64,000 bases of DNA from Gloeothece verrucosa PCC 7822 (GCF_000147335.1 NC_014501.1:1550001-1614000), one strand, 5' to 3'; positions 8,918 through 18,614 are shown, counted from the first letter of the stretch. Made by a program: numbers and translations. The notes: a model not told the origin generated them from the letters alone.

Positions 8918-9328
8918 TTAACATAGAATAAATTTTTGATAAGAGAAACTTAAGTCTTATGACCACCTGAGTTGGATGTGACAAAAATGGCAAAAATAAA
9001 AAAATAATGTTGATATGGCGCAAAAAAAATTTTTTTTAGGTAATTTAGAAAAACAACTTGTTTTTATAGCCCATCAGGTTCGCTCTTTTCCCTTTCCTAC
9101 TCCCCACTCCCTCGGCGCTCCGGCAGGGACGACCGAAGGCAGGAGTACCGCGCTTGTCCGCGCCGGACCTCACAGTTAACTTCTGTTGTCGGTGGTACAT
9201 ACTTTATAGTTAATCGCTTTGATCATTACAATTTTCGTTGTGTGAAGGGAACACCCGAACACCGGCTCTGAAAACAGTAAAAATCGTAGTTTACTCACAG
9301 ATTAACTATAATTAAGGAGATAGGCACA
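8918..9328. other. Intergenic region with a GC-rich island
   Basis: This is the rest of the gap between ndhF and the RNase T2 gene. Most is AT-rich, but about 9098-9172 is clearly GC-rich and rich in short inverted words (CGGCGCTCCGG, GTCCGCGCCGGAC), unlike the surroundings. It has no open frame and looks like a dispersed repeat remnant. A ribosome site (AAGGAGA, 9314-9320) precedes the RNase start. Confidence 0.5.
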
Positions 9329-10330
9329 ATGACTTTAAAAAAAACTTTTTGCTTAACGGCCATTCTTTGTTTGCTGTTAACTTTTTGGGCTAATTCAGCT
9401 TGGGCTATAGTAGAAATTAAGGGCACGTTCACTGCACAAAAAACTTGCCAAGCGGTGCAGTCTATCAAAACAAGAGCCAACCCTGGAAATGTACAAGTCT
9501 CTCCCCAAAAAAGCTATCCAGTGGTGGGCAAAAATCAAAAAGATGCTTCTTATTATTTGATCACAATTGACGATGCTAAACCCCCCGTTCGTTGGGTAAA
9601 CATCGAGTGCGGGCAATTAAGCCGAACTCCAGTTGTTAATTCTCCTTCAGATTACCTGCTTGCTATAAGCTGGCAGCCAAGTTTTTGCGAGACAAAGCCA
9701 AAAAAACCAGAATGTATCGATCGTACTGATAAAAACTTTGAAGCAACAAACCTAGCCTTACATGGACTTTGGCCTCAACCAAGCACTAATATATACTGTA
9801 ATGTCAGCGACCGTATTAAAGAACTAGATAAACAGAATAGATGGTCAGAAATGCCACCTATCAATTTATCCCCAGATACTCTCACTAGGTTAAGAGTGGT
9901 TATGCCAGGTGTAGCCTCAAATTTACATCTACACGAATGGTATAAACATGGTACTTGCTATGGGACATCTCCAGAGCAGTATTTTCAAGATGCCATGACC
10001 TTGCTAACCAAAATTAATAATTCTGAGGTACGAAATTTGCTCGTGGCTAATATCGGCAAGGACCTCAATTCTAGCCAGATCCGCAACAAATTTGAGCAAA
10101 CTTTTGGCAATGGAGCAGGCGATAAAGTTCAAATCAAGTGTGAAAATGATATAGATCAACAACAACAAAGAATGATCACAGAACTGTGGGTTAATCTCAG
10201 AGGCAATATTGATCGTGATCCTGATCTCAAGAGCCTATTAGCCAAAGCGCCAAACGTTCCCCTAGGCTGTCCAAGCGGCGAAGTAGATCCCATTGGCATC
10301 AATGAAAAATTGTGGCGTAATTTCCGATGA
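9329..10330 (+). CDS. Secreted RNase T2 family ribonuclease
   Basis: A 333-residue protein with a Sec signal peptide (MTLKKTF, hydrophobic core, ANSAWA cleavage near residue 26). Both RNase T2 active-site motifs are present: CAS I LHGLWP with H145, and CAS II LHEWYKHGTC with H202, E203, K206 and H207. These enzymes cut single-stranded RNA through a 2',3'-cyclic phosphate and act outside the cytoplasm. Several cysteines fit disulphide-stabilised secreted enzymes. Residues 27-105 form an N-terminal extension of unknown fold before the catalytic domain. The ATG at 9329 follows AAGGAGA at ideal spacing. Probably a nutrient-scavenging or defensive RNase. Confidence 0.92.
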   Translation: MTLKKTFCLTAILCLLLTFWANSAWAIVEIKGTFTAQKTCQAVQSIKTRANPGNVQVSPQKSYPVVGKNQKDASYYLITIDDAKPPVRWVNIECGQLSRTPVVNSPSDYLLAISWQPSFCETKPKKPECIDRTDKNFEATNLALHGLWPQPSTNIYCNVSDRIKELDKQNRWSEMPPINLSPDTLTRLRVVMPGVASNLHLHEWYKHGTCYGTSPEQYFQDAMTLLTKINNSEVRNLLVANIGKDLNSSQIRNKFEQTFGNGAGDKVQIKCENDIDQQQQRMITELWVNLRGNIDRDPDLKSLLAKAPNVPLGCPSGEVDPIGINEKLWRNFR

Positions 10331-10373
10331 ACAAGATATAGCCTTTCTCAATTTTTAATTTAACAAGGGACAA

Positions 10374-10412
10374 GCGCAAAGAGTCAAGCTTAAAAGAACG
10401 TCTACTTTGCGC
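10374..10412 (+). terminator. Hairpin after RNase T2 gene
   Basis: Perfect 8-base arms GCGCAAAG (10374-10381) and CTTTGCGC (10405-10412) enclose a 23-base loop, followed by CTTTCCT. It lies between two convergent genes and probably terminates RNase T2 transcription. Confidence 0.55.
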
Positions 10413-10474
10413 CTTTCCTGTTGTCCGGTTCTCCTACCAGCCGAGAGGTTGGAGAAGAGGTTAAATGTCAGTGC

Positions 10475-11005
10475 TTAATGGTTTTGATGGGGTTGAGTAG
10501 AATTATGATCTTCAGGCGGAGGGATAACTTCTAGTTCCACTGAATGAGTTAAGGGTTGAGCTTCCGAAGATGAGGCAGAAACTTCTTTAGTGGGTTCAGT
10601 AGGTTTAGCTGTAACTTCAGGAGCGGCTGTAGGGGGTTCTTCGACTTTAGGAGAGGGGTCTGTAAGGGTGACCTCTTGAGATGAATTAGAAGAAGCTGAA
10701 GGGGTAGCATCTTTAACCTCTTTATTGTGTTGAGTCTCTTCCACTCTTGAAAGCGGCTCATTTTCAGGAGTTTGCTCGTGATGCTGTTGAGTTTCCCTCT
10801 TTTGAGTAGAAGATTCTCTTGGAGAAGATGAACGACGGTCCGACTCCGAAAAGTGAATCTTTCGGGGAGATAAATGACTCTCATCGGTTGAATGACAGGC
10901 GCTTGATGATAAACCTAGATAACATCTCACTTCCTCTCTAGCCAGAGAAACCGCAATCCCTGACACAGACACCATCAAGGCGAAAACCGTCAAAAAATTT
11001 TTCAT
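10475..11005 (-). CDS. Hypothetical exported or membrane-anchored Ser/Pro/Glu-rich protein
   Basis: The 176-residue protein starts at the ATG at 11003-11005, supported by GAGGAGT about eight bases upstream; a longer frame upstream lacks support. Residues 1-22 (MKNFLTVFALMVSVSGIAVSLA) form a signal peptide or anchor. The remainder is low complexity: many Ser, Pro, Glu and Thr residues, with histidine-containing acidic runs (HHEQTPENEP, EETQHNKEV) and no recognisable domain. Two cysteines follow the anchor (RCYLGLSSSAC). It resembles a disordered periplasmic or cell-surface linker protein. Function unknown. It is convergent with the RNase T2 gene. Confidence 0.6.
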   Translation of the reverse strand: MKNFLTVFALMVSVSGIAVSLAREEVRCYLGLSSSACHSTDESHLSPRKIHFSESDRRSSSPRESSTQKRETQQHHEQTPENEPLSRVEETQHNKEVKDATPSASSNSSQEVTLTDPSPKVEEPPTAAPEVTAKPTEPTKEVSASSSEAQPLTHSVELEVIPPPEDHNSTQPHQNH

Positions 11006-11328
11006 ATTTGTACACTCCTCGTAATCACCATCCCTATTGTACTTTGAGGAATTTTCGATTTGAGCTTGCACTTCGGGCGGCTTTGATGGCTTGAGGAGCA
11101 GTGACTAAAGCGTTACTTATTCGGCAAGACTGGATGAGTACGGGGATTTTGTCAGCATCCCCTGATGTGTCAGACGAGGAAGCCAAAGCTAAGAGTCTGC
11201 AAAGATTCTTGGAGTTGAGGTGGAGTCTAGACACAAGCCCCGACAAGAGCGCCTTCTTCGGGTCGGGGTAGTTGACCTGCTCAAAATCGCTACAATATAC
11301 CTTAAACAAAGTTTGCGCTCCTTGAGAT
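11006..11328. other. Intergenic region with strong hairpin and possible decayed sequence
   Basis: This 323-base gap precedes the chelatase gene. It contains a strong hairpin, CCCCGAC (11238-11244) with GTCGGGG (11262-11268), with a smaller inner AAGA/TCTT stem. The part at about 11040-11230 has coding-like composition on both strands but no supported start, so it may be a decayed gene or repeat. Minus-strand frames across it run into the chelatase coding sequence and are not credible. Confidence 0.45.
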
Positions 11329-14300
11329 ATGAAACGCATCGTTTTGATCGCCGGTTTTGAATCCTTTAACGCTGACTTATACCGCAAAGCCGCCGAGTTA
11401 GCCACTGAACGCTGTCCGCAATTAGACATACAGGTATTTAGCGATCGCGCCCTCTCAGAAACACCCGAAGTCGTCGGAACTGCCCTCAAAGACGCTCAAG
11501 TTTTCTTCGGCAGTCTTATCTTTGATTACGATCAAGTGATGTGGTTACGTCAACGAGTGCAACACATCCCCATCCGCCTCGTGTTTGAATCTGCCCTAGA
11601 ATTGATGAGTCTCACTCAATTGGGTAAATTCGTCATCGGCGATAAACCCAAAGGAATGCCGAAACCCATTCAATTTATCCTCAGTAAATTTTCAAGCGGC
11701 AAAGAAGAAGATAAACTCGCCGGCTATATTAGCTTTCTCAAAACCGGACCAAAACTGCTCAAATTTATCCCCGCGCAAAAAGTTCAAGACTTACGCAACT
11801 GGCTCATCATTTACGGCTATTGGAATGCTGGCGGCACAGAAAATGTCGCCGCTATGTTTTGGACCATTGCCGAGAAATATTTAGCCTTAAAAATCGGTGA
11901 AATTCCCACAGTCATCGAAACCCCTAACATGGGATTACTTCATCCCGACTATCAAGGTTATTTTCCCTCTCCTCAAGATTATTTAAATTGGTATCAAAAA
12001 CATTTATCTTTAAAAGTTGATCAAACTCCCGTAGTTGGCCTTCTCCTCTATCGTAAGCACGTTATTACTAAACAGCCCTATATTCCCCAACTGATTCGTT
12101 ATTTTGAAGCCGAAGGACTCATCCCCCTACCAATTTTTATTAATGGCGTAGAAGGGCACGTGGCGGTTAGAGATTGGATGACAACCGCTTATGAAACCCA
12201 ACAACGTCAAGCGGGAAATATGGCTATTCCTTCTTTATCTAAAGAAGCTGTACAAGTCGATTCCATTGTGTCTACCATTGGCTTTCCTCTAGTGGGAGGT
12301 CCTGCCGGTTCTATGGAAGGCGGTAGAAGAGTAGAAGTCGCTAAACAAATTTTAGCCGCTAAAAATGTCCCTTATATTATCGCTGCACCGTTATTAATTC
12401 AAGATATTTATTCTTGGACCAGACAGGGCATTGGCGGCTTACAAAGTGTGGTTTTATATGCCTTACCGGAGTTAGATGGGGCCATTGATACTGTGCCATT
12501 AGGCGGCTTAGTGGGAGAAGATATTTATCTCATTCCTGAACGAGTGAAACGCCTCACAGGAAGGGTGAAAAATTGGATTAAATTAAGAAAAAAATTGCCT
12601 TCGGAACGAAAAATAGCGGTAATTTTATATGGGTTTCCGCCAGGTTATGGGGCAACCGGTACGGCGGCGTTATTGAATGTCCCCCGCTCGCTTTTAAAAT
12701 TTTTACAAGGGTTAAAAGAGCAAGGATATACTGTCGGAGAATTGCCCGAAGATGGCGAAGAATTGATCCGTCGCGTTAAAGAGGCCGATGAGGGAGCAGA
12801 TGCACACAGATTAACACAGATGGAGGGTTTATCAGGGACAAGGGTTAATGTACAACAATTAGAAAAATGGTTGGGGTATTTGTTGAGGTGCCGCATTGAA
12901 AAACAGTGGAAGTCTTTGACGGATACGGGCATAAAAACCATTGGCGATGAGTTTTATCTTGGGGGGATTCAATTAGGAAATATTTGGATCGGCGTTCAAC
13001 CTCCCTTGGGGCTTTCGGGTGATCCGATGCGGCTAATGTTCGAGAAAGATTTAACCCCTCATCCTCAATATGCGGCTTTTTATCAGTGGTTACAACAGGA
13101 TTTTGCCGCCGATGCCATTGTTCATTTTGGTATGCACGGAACAGTAGAATGGTTGCCGGGTTCTCCTTTGGGAAATACGGGCTATTCTTGGTCTGATATT
13201 TTGTTAGGAAATCTGCCGAATTTATATATTTATGCGGCCAATAATCCGTCTGAGTCGATGTTGGCTAAACGTCGCGGTTATGGGGTTTTGATTTCTCATA
13301 ATGTGCCGCCCTATGGACGGGCTGGGTTATATAAAGAGTTGATGGCTTTGCGTGATTTGATTGCTGAGTTTCGCGAAGATCCTGACAAGAATTTAGCACT
13401 AAGAGACCCGATTTGTCAGAAAATTGTTGATACGGGTTTGGATGCGGATTGTCCTTTTGAAGAGGGGCAAAAGTTAGGGATTGATTTTACTGTGGAAAAT
13501 GCGCGGCTGTTTAGTCGTTATGCACTTTGTGCTTATTTTGTCAAGGTGTATGAGTATTTACAAATTGTTGAGCAACGGCTGTTTTCTTCGGGGTTACATA
13601 TTTTGGGTAATCCTCCGGATGAGGAGGGGTTACGGTCTTATTTGAATGCTTTTTTTGCCCAGGAGTTATCGGAGTGGGAATTTCAAGAGATTCTGTCGCG
13701 CCAAGACGCAAAGACAAGGCAGCAGGTTGGGGGAGGTCCAACGACTGCCGCGCAAAAAGAGGAAAATAGTCTGTCAAAAAGGGTTAGGGAGGGGGTGGAG
13801 ATTGCTCGTTTGTTGGGACAAAATGAGGATGAGTTGGTCAATCTTTTAAGGGGGTTGAATGGGGAGTATATTTTGCCGGCTCCTGGGGGTGATTTGTTAC
13901 GGGATGGGGTGGGTGTGTTACCGACGGGACGAAATATTCATGCTTTAGATCCTTATAGAATGCCGTCGGCGGCGGCTTATGAAAGAGGCCGGGAAATTGC
14001 TAAGAAAATTATTGCTCAACATTTAGATGAACAGGGTAAATATCCGGAAACGGTGGCGGTGATGTTGTGGGGTTTGGATGCTATTAAGACTAAGGGTGAA
14101 TCTTTGGGGATTCTGTTAGAATTGGTGGGGGCTGAACCGATTAAGGAAGGAACCGGAAGAATTGTTAGATATGAGTTAAAACCCCTGGAAAAAGTGGGAC
14201 ATCCCCGGATTGATGTTTTGGCGAATTTATCGGGGATTTTTCGGGATACATTTGTTAATATTATTGAGTTGTTGGATGATTTATTTGAACGAGCGGCTCA

Positions 14301-15099
14301 GGCAGAAGAATCAGAAGAAGAAAATTTTATTCGTAAGCACGCTTTGGCGTTAAAGGCGCAGGGAGTTGAGAATGTTTCAGCCCGTTTATTTTCTAATCCG
14401 GCGGGAGATTTTGGCTCGTTAGTGAATGATCAAGTGGTGGATGGAAATTGGGAGTCTTCTGAAGAATTAGCGAAGACTTGGCAAGGAAGAAATGGGTTTA
14501 GTTATGGGAGAAAAGATAAAGGACAAGCACGCCCTGAAGTGCTGAGCGAGTTGCTAAAAACCAGTGAAAGAATTGTACAGGAAATTGATTCTGTGGAGTA
14601 TGGGTTAACTGATCTTCAAGAATATTATGGCAATACCGGCGGACTAAAATTAGCGGCAGAAAAACAAAGCGGCAAACGGGTAACGGCTAATTTTGTTGAA
14701 AGTTTTTCTCGTGATACGACTCCCCGGAAATTAGAAGATTTATTGAGGTTGGAATATCGAACTAAATTATTAAATCCTAAATGGGGAAATGCTATGGCAG
14801 ATCAGGGTTCGGGGGGAGCTTATGAAATTTCTCAGCGCATGACAGCTTTGATCGGTTGGGGAGGAACTGCCGGATTTACCGATAATTGGGTGTATGATCA
14901 AGCGGCCGATACTTATGCTTTAGATGCTCAAATGGCGGCTAAATTACGCTCATCTAATCCCGAAGCTTTTCGTAATATTGTTGGGCGCATGATAGAAGCT
15001 CATGGGCGCGGTTTTTGGCATCCAGATGAGGAGAAATTGCAAAAGTTACAAGAATTATATGAGTTAACAGAGGACGAACTCGAAGGGGTAAATAATTAA
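11329..15099 (+). CDS. bchH: Magnesium chelatase subunit H paralogue (BchH/ChlH type)
   Basis: A 1256-residue BchH/ChlH/CobN superfamily protein, the porphyrin-binding subunit that inserts a metal into a tetrapyrrole with the ATPase subunits I and D. Residues 1-170 match the N-terminal domain typical of ChlH (DUF3479), which CobN lacks; the body contains HFGMHGTVEWLPG near residue 600, the conserved histidine/glutamate motif of the family. It is shorter than the main cyanobacterial ChlH (about 1330 residues) and begins differently (MKRIVLIAGFESFN), so it is probably a second paralogue; cobalt chelation is an alternative. Two inserts (near residues 488-498 and 790-803) look like repeat-derived linkers. 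Transcribed alone. Confidence 0.85.
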   Translation: MKRIVLIAGFESFNADLYRKAAELATERCPQLDIQVFSDRALSETPEVVGTALKDAQVFFGSLIFDYDQVMWLRQRVQHIPIRLVFESALELMSLTQLGKFVIGDKPKGMPKPIQFILSKFSSGKEEDKLAGYISFLKTGPKLLKFIPAQKVQDLRNWLIIYGYWNAGGTENVAAMFWTIAEKYLALKIGEIPTVIETPNMGLLHPDYQGYFPSPQDYLNWYQKHLSLKVDQTPVVGLLLYRKHVITKQPYIPQLIRYFEAEGLIPLPIFINGVEGHVAVRDWMTTAYETQQRQAGNMAIPSLSKEAVQVDSIVSTIGFPLVGGPAGSMEGGRRVEVAKQILAAKNVPYIIAAPLLIQDIYSWTRQGIGGLQSVVLYALPELDGAIDTVPLGGLVGEDIYLIPERVKRLTGRVKNWIKLRKKLPSERKIAVILYGFPPGYGATGTAALLNVPRSLLKFLQGLKEQGYTVGELPEDGEELIRRVKEADEGADAHRLTQMEGLSGTRVNVQQLEKWLGYLLRCRIEKQWKSLTDTGIKTIGDEFYLGGIQLGNIWIGVQPPLGLSGDPMRLMFEKDLTPHPQYAAFYQWLQQDFAADAIVHFGMHGTVEWLPGSPLGNTGYSWSDILLGNLPNLYIYAANNPSESMLAKRRGYGVLISHNVPPYGRAGLYKELMALRDLIAEFREDPDKNLALRDPICQKIVDTGLDADCPFEEGQKLGIDFTVENARLFSRYALCAYFVKVYEYLQIVEQRLFSSGLHILGNPPDEEGLRSYLNAFFAQELSEWEFQEILSRQDAKTRQQVGGGPTTAAQKEENSLSKRVREGVEIARLLGQNEDELVNLLRGLNGEYILPAPGGDLLRDGVGVLPTGRNIHALDPYRMPSAAAYERGREIAKKIIAQHLDEQGKYPETVAVMLWGLDAIKTKGESLGILLELVGAEPIKEGTGRIVRYELKPLEKVGHPRIDVLANLSGIFRDTFVNIIELLDDLFERAAQAEESEEENFIRKHALALKAQGVENVSARLFSNPAGDFGSLVNDQVVDGNWESSEELAKTWQGRNGFSYGRKDKGQARPEVLSELLKTSERIVQEIDSVEYGLTDLQEYYGNTGGLKLAAEKQSGKRVTANFVESFSRDTTPRKLEDLLRLEYRTKLLNPKWGNAMADQGSGGAYEISQRMTALIGWGGTAGFTDNWVYDQAADTYALDAQMAAKLRSSNPEAFRNIVGRMIEAHGRGFWHPDEEKLQKLQELYELTEDELEGVNN

Positions 15100-15203
15100 C
15101 CGATGTAAGGGGAAAAACCTAGAGAGTTTTCTCCCCTAGGTCAAAGATGTTAAAAAGCCCGAAAAAAACAATTTTTTAAACAGCCAATCATTTTCTTAAT
15201 GCT

Positions 15204-15914
15204 CTAGCTCACCAACTGAGTTTCTAGATAACTTTTCACAGCTTCCTCAAAAGCAAACTGTCGTATTGGTTGCCCTAAAGGAGATCGAAAGTTAGCCATA
15301 GTTTGAGCGTTGAAAGGGACTTGCTGAATTTCCCGAGAAAGTAATTGCAAAAATTTCTGCTGCTGCGAGGTGATTTGTAGCTCGCTTTGATGGCGTAAAA
15401 AATGATACAAAAGATGGAATAACAAAGGATAATCGTTAATAAAATGCAGGCAGTATTCCTCGAGAGTTGTCAGCAATAACGCATTACGCAAGGAAGAATC
15501 CTGAGTACATAAAGCAATTTGTTTTTGTTGTGTTTGAAGAAAGGGATCAACTTTCAATAACTGCTCAATCAATGCCTGAAGCGTTTTGACAACGGTTTTT
15601 TGGTGTTCAGGCGAGGCAGTGATCCAACTACGTAGGAGAGGATACTTGCTCAATACGGCTCCTAAACGGTTGAATAGATGACGATAAGCCTCTTTGGGCG
15701 CTACTCCTAAATAATGTTTTTGCAAAATTCGATAACGATTAATAATTCCCCGGGTAGCACTCGCCAACTCTTCAGTGGTCAGATCTTCTAACTTATCTAC
15801 ACTCTCTCCTAACAACCAACGCACTAAACCACGTCGCTGAGTGTTATTGAGATGGCGATGCTCTAATAAACAAGATTCCCAGAAAGATTTGAGGTGATTT
15901 GCTACCTTACCCAT
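15204..15914 (-). CDS. Conserved hypothetical protein
   Basis: A 236-residue, mostly helical, soluble protein rich in Leu, Gln and His, with no signal peptide, membrane segment or catalytic motif that I recognise. Two better-defined parts are a basic N-terminal half with RGLVRWLLGES and RYRILQKHYLGVAPKEAYRHLF, and a C-terminal tail (QPIRQFAFEEAVKSYLETQL). The ATG at 15912-15914 follows a weak purine stretch. It is convergent with the chelatase gene and stands alone. I do not assign a function; a role in regulation through protein contacts is only a guess. Confidence 0.65.
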   Translation of the reverse strand: MGKVANHLKSFWESCLLEHRHLNNTQRRGLVRWLLGESVDKLEDLTTEELASATRGIINRYRILQKHYLGVAPKEAYRHLFNRLGAVLSKYPLLRSWITASPEHQKTVVKTLQALIEQLLKVDPFLQTQQKQIALCTQDSSLRNALLLTTLEEYCLHFINDYPLLFHLLYHFLRHQSELQITSQQQKFLQLLSREIQQVPFNAQTMANFRSPLGQPIRQFAFEEAVKSYLETQLVS

Positions 15915-16434
15915 CTGCTTTTACTCTCCCTATTCTCTCTTTAAAAAGTAGAGAAACTTTGTTACAATGGCTACTGAGAATAATTAGCCTAAAGCAATAA
16001 CAGAGTTCATATATGGAACAATAGGATGCCAAAAAGGCTAGTATTTCATTCCAGGCTCAGTTACTGTGTAATTCTCATTTCCTCTTTTAGTGTGCCGTTA
16101 AACCTACAAACATACAATCGAAGTTTAGGATCTTAACAACGAACTTAAGATTAGGTGACAAGGGATTGACTCAAGGGATCAAAAATCCTGTCTAGGCTTT
16201 ATGGTCAAGGATTTTTCACTCAAACCATTATACCTTCTAAGCTTTAAACCTCCAGATGCTTGTTATCTTGCTGTGTAATCCTATAAGTTTACCTCACCAA
16301 CCTGTTATCAACAAAAGCTCAAGTCATTTAACTTTGATTATGCTAAAACACTACAAAAAAACCGAGCCGGCTTATCAATAAATTTTCAGGAAAAAAGAAG
16401 AGCTATGTAAACTTTAATCATAACTGCACCAGGC
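15915..16434. other. Intergenic region, divergent promoters
   Basis: A 520-base AT-rich gap between divergent genes. A -10-like TACAAT lies near 15964. I see no open frame, RNA gene or repeat beyond short inverted words around 16165-16215. Confidence 0.4.
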
Positions 16435-17814
16435 TTGAAAAAGATGATAACCATGAGCAAGGAACAAGAACCAAGACGGCGACGCAAAAGAGGTGTAATC
16501 CTTACCAAACAAGGATTAAAAAAACTACTACAAGCTAAAGCACAAGCTGAAGAACGAGAAAATGGTGGCTATCGATATACTCTGGAAACTTTAAGTGATC
16601 GTACAGGTTTAGCTGTTGATACATTAATGAAAGTTTTTGCTTGTGAGATGGGAGTGGATAAAAAAACCCTTAAAGACTGCTTTAAAGCTTTTAATTTGGT
16701 ACTAGAAACCGGTGATTTTTATCGCCGAGAACCTGAGATAGAAGCCGGACAAACCTGGCAATTGCTTCATGAAGGCCCGGAATTACCTGAAGGGCAAGTG
16801 CCTCTCCATTCAGATTTTTATGTTGAACGTTCCCCCATTGAGTCTGAATGTTATAAAGCCATTCTTCAACCCGGAGCTTTAATTCGCATCAAAGCCCCAA
16901 GACGGATGGGAAAAACTTCCCTAATGATGAGAATTCTTACTCAAGCAGCCCGGCAAAGATATAATACAGTTGCCTTAAGCTTACAGTTAGCCGATAGTAA
17001 TCTCTTACAGAATTTAGATAAATTTTTACAATGGTTTTGTGCTAATGTGACTTTGGGGCTACAATTACCTAATAAATTATCTGACTATTGGGATGATATG
17101 TTTGGCAGCAAAATTAGCTGTAAAATTTATTTTGAGGAGTATTTGCTGGCTAAGACTAATCCCCCTATTATTTTAGCATTAGATGATGTGGATCGGCTCT
17201 TTCAATATAGAGATTTAGCGGATGATTTTTTTGGGTTATTACGGGCCTGGCATGAAGAAGCTAAAAATCGCGAAATCTGGCAAAAATTACGGTTAATTGT
17301 CGCTCATTCCACTGAAGTGTATATTCCCCTCAATGTTAATCAATCTCCCTTTAATGTCGGTTTACCCATTGAATTACCAACTTTAACGGCTGAACAAGTC
17401 TTCAATTTAGCCCATAAACATCAACTCGATTGGTCGATGGAACAGGCGGAAAAATTCTGCTCTTTTGTGGGCGGAAATCCTTATTTAATTCGCCTTGCTA
17501 TGTATCATATTTGGCATGAAGATACAACTTTAGAAGAATTATTGACGGATTCTCCTATGTCCGATGATAATATTTATCGCCATCATTTGACCAGACAACT
17601 TTGGAATTTACAACAGCAAAATGAAGGGCTAGAACAAGGCTTGGCTAAGGTTGTCCTATCCTCTAAACCTATAGAATTAGATTTAATACAAGCCTTTCAG
17701 TTACAAAGTTTAGGATTAGTTCGTTTTCAATCTAAAGGCAATACCGTTAGCTCAAGTTGTCAATTATATACTCAATATTTTCAAGCCTATTTTGAAGCTA
17801 AAAATAACCTTTAA
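16435..17814 (+). CDS. HTH and AAA-like ATPase domain protein
   Basis: A protein of up to 459 residues. Residues 11-100 form a basic, helix-rich N-terminal domain (PRRRRKRGVILTKQGLKKL, then a helix-turn-helix-like YTLETLSDRTGLAVDTLMKVF) of a kind often fused to signalling modules in cyanobacteria. Residues 125-400 are an AAA-like/STAND-related ATPase domain: Walker A APRRMGKTS at 154-162 and Walker B IILALDD ending at 250-251, then the winged-helix-like GGNPYLIRLAMYHI. The listed start is TTG; an in-frame ATG at 16444, better spaced from AGG, is also likely. sfsA follows after ten bases, so the two are probably co-transcribed. Ligand and partner unknown. Confidence 0.8.
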   Translation: MKKMITMSKEQEPRRRRKRGVILTKQGLKKLLQAKAQAEERENGGYRYTLETLSDRTGLAVDTLMKVFACEMGVDKKTLKDCFKAFNLVLETGDFYRREPEIEAGQTWQLLHEGPELPEGQVPLHSDFYVERSPIESECYKAILQPGALIRIKAPRRMGKTSLMMRILTQAARQRYNTVALSLQLADSNLLQNLDKFLQWFCANVTLGLQLPNKLSDYWDDMFGSKISCKIYFEEYLLAKTNPPIILALDDVDRLFQYRDLADDFFGLLRAWHEEAKNREIWQKLRLIVAHSTEVYIPLNVNQSPFNVGLPIELPTLTAEQVFNLAHKHQLDWSMEQAEKFCSFVGGNPYLIRLAMYHIWHEDTTLEELLTDSPMSDDNIYRHHLTRQLWNLQQQNEGLEQGLAKVVLSSKPIELDLIQAFQLQSLGLVRFQSKGNTVSSSCQLYTQYFQAYFEAKNNL

Positions 17815-17824
17815 ATAATTTTCT

Positions 17825-18547
17825 ATGTCTCCTGCTTTTATTTATCAGTATCCCCCTCTTATTCCTGGAATATTACAGCGACGATATAAACGATTCTTGG
17901 CAGATATTGAATTAGCCTCTGGAGAAATTATTACAGCCCATTGCCAAAATACAGGTCCGATGATCGGGGTATGTACTCCCGGGAGTCGAGTCTATATCAG
18001 TGAAAGCCACAACCCGACCCGGAAATTAGCCTATAGTTGGGAGATGATCGAGGTAGATCAAACTTGGGTGGGAATTAATACGGCACTGCCTAATCAAGTC
18101 ATTAAATTAGCTCTTAAACAAAATCTATTTTTAGAATTGGTAGGGCATTATACTCAATTTCGCTCGGAAGTCCCCTATGGTAAAGACAAGAAAAGCCGCA
18201 TTGACTTTTTATTGAGTAATGAGGACACTCAATCTAAAATTTATTTAGAAGTGAAAAATACCACCCTAGCAGAAAACCAAATTGCTATGTTTCCTGATAC
18301 AGTCACTACAAGGGGACAAAAACACCTGCGAGAAATGATGGCGTTGTTGCCCTCCTCTCAAGCCGTAATGTTGTATTTTATTAATCGTAGTGATTGTAGG
18401 GGCTTTCAGAGTGGCACTCGCTACGATCCCGACTATGCGAAACTCTTACGCTCCGCAGTGGATGCAGGGGTAAAGGTTTTACCCTGTCGCTTTGAAGTTA
18501 CTCCCCAAGGGATTCGCTATCTGGGATTAGCAGATTTTATATATTAG
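17825..18547 (+). CDS. sfsA: DNA/RNA nuclease SfsA
   Basis: A 240-residue SfsA family protein. It has the OB-like N-terminal domain (RRYKRFLADIEL, then ITAHCQNTGPMIGVCTPGS) and the C-terminal PD-(D/E)XK-like domain (SRIDFLLSN with D near residue 123, IYLEVKNTTL with E and K, then FPDTVTTRGQKHLREM). E. coli SfsA was first described through sugar fermentation stimulation and binds and cleaves nucleic acid. Length matches the family. It lies ten bases after the HTH/AAA-like gene. Its stop codon runs straight into a heptamer repeat array. Confidence 0.93.
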   Translation: MSPAFIYQYPPLIPGILQRRYKRFLADIELASGEIITAHCQNTGPMIGVCTPGSRVYISESHNPTRKLAYSWEMIEVDQTWVGINTALPNQVIKLALKQNLFLELVGHYTQFRSEVPYGKDKKSRIDFLLSNEDTQSKIYLEVKNTTLAENQIAMFPDTVTTRGQKHLREMMALLPSSQAVMLYFINRSDCRGFQSGTRYDPDYAKLLRSAVDAGVKVLPCRFEVTPQGIRYLGLADFIY

Positions 18548-18573
18548 TCATGAGTCATTAGTCATGAGTCGTT
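18543..18573. repeat. Heptamer repeat array (TCATTAG/TCATGAG type)
   Basis: Short tandem units of the form AGTCATTAGTCATGAG begin at the sfsA stop codon. The same family occurs near 21251, 44711, 44825, 46717 and 49071. Confidence 0.8.
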
Positions 18574-18614
18574 CTCCTTTCCCCCTACTCCCTAACATCT
18601 AACCTTTAACAACA

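Noticed and set aside
11034..11489. Minus-strand 151-codon frame
   Set aside because: It overlaps 160 bases of the chelatase gene and has no ribosome site or family resemblance.
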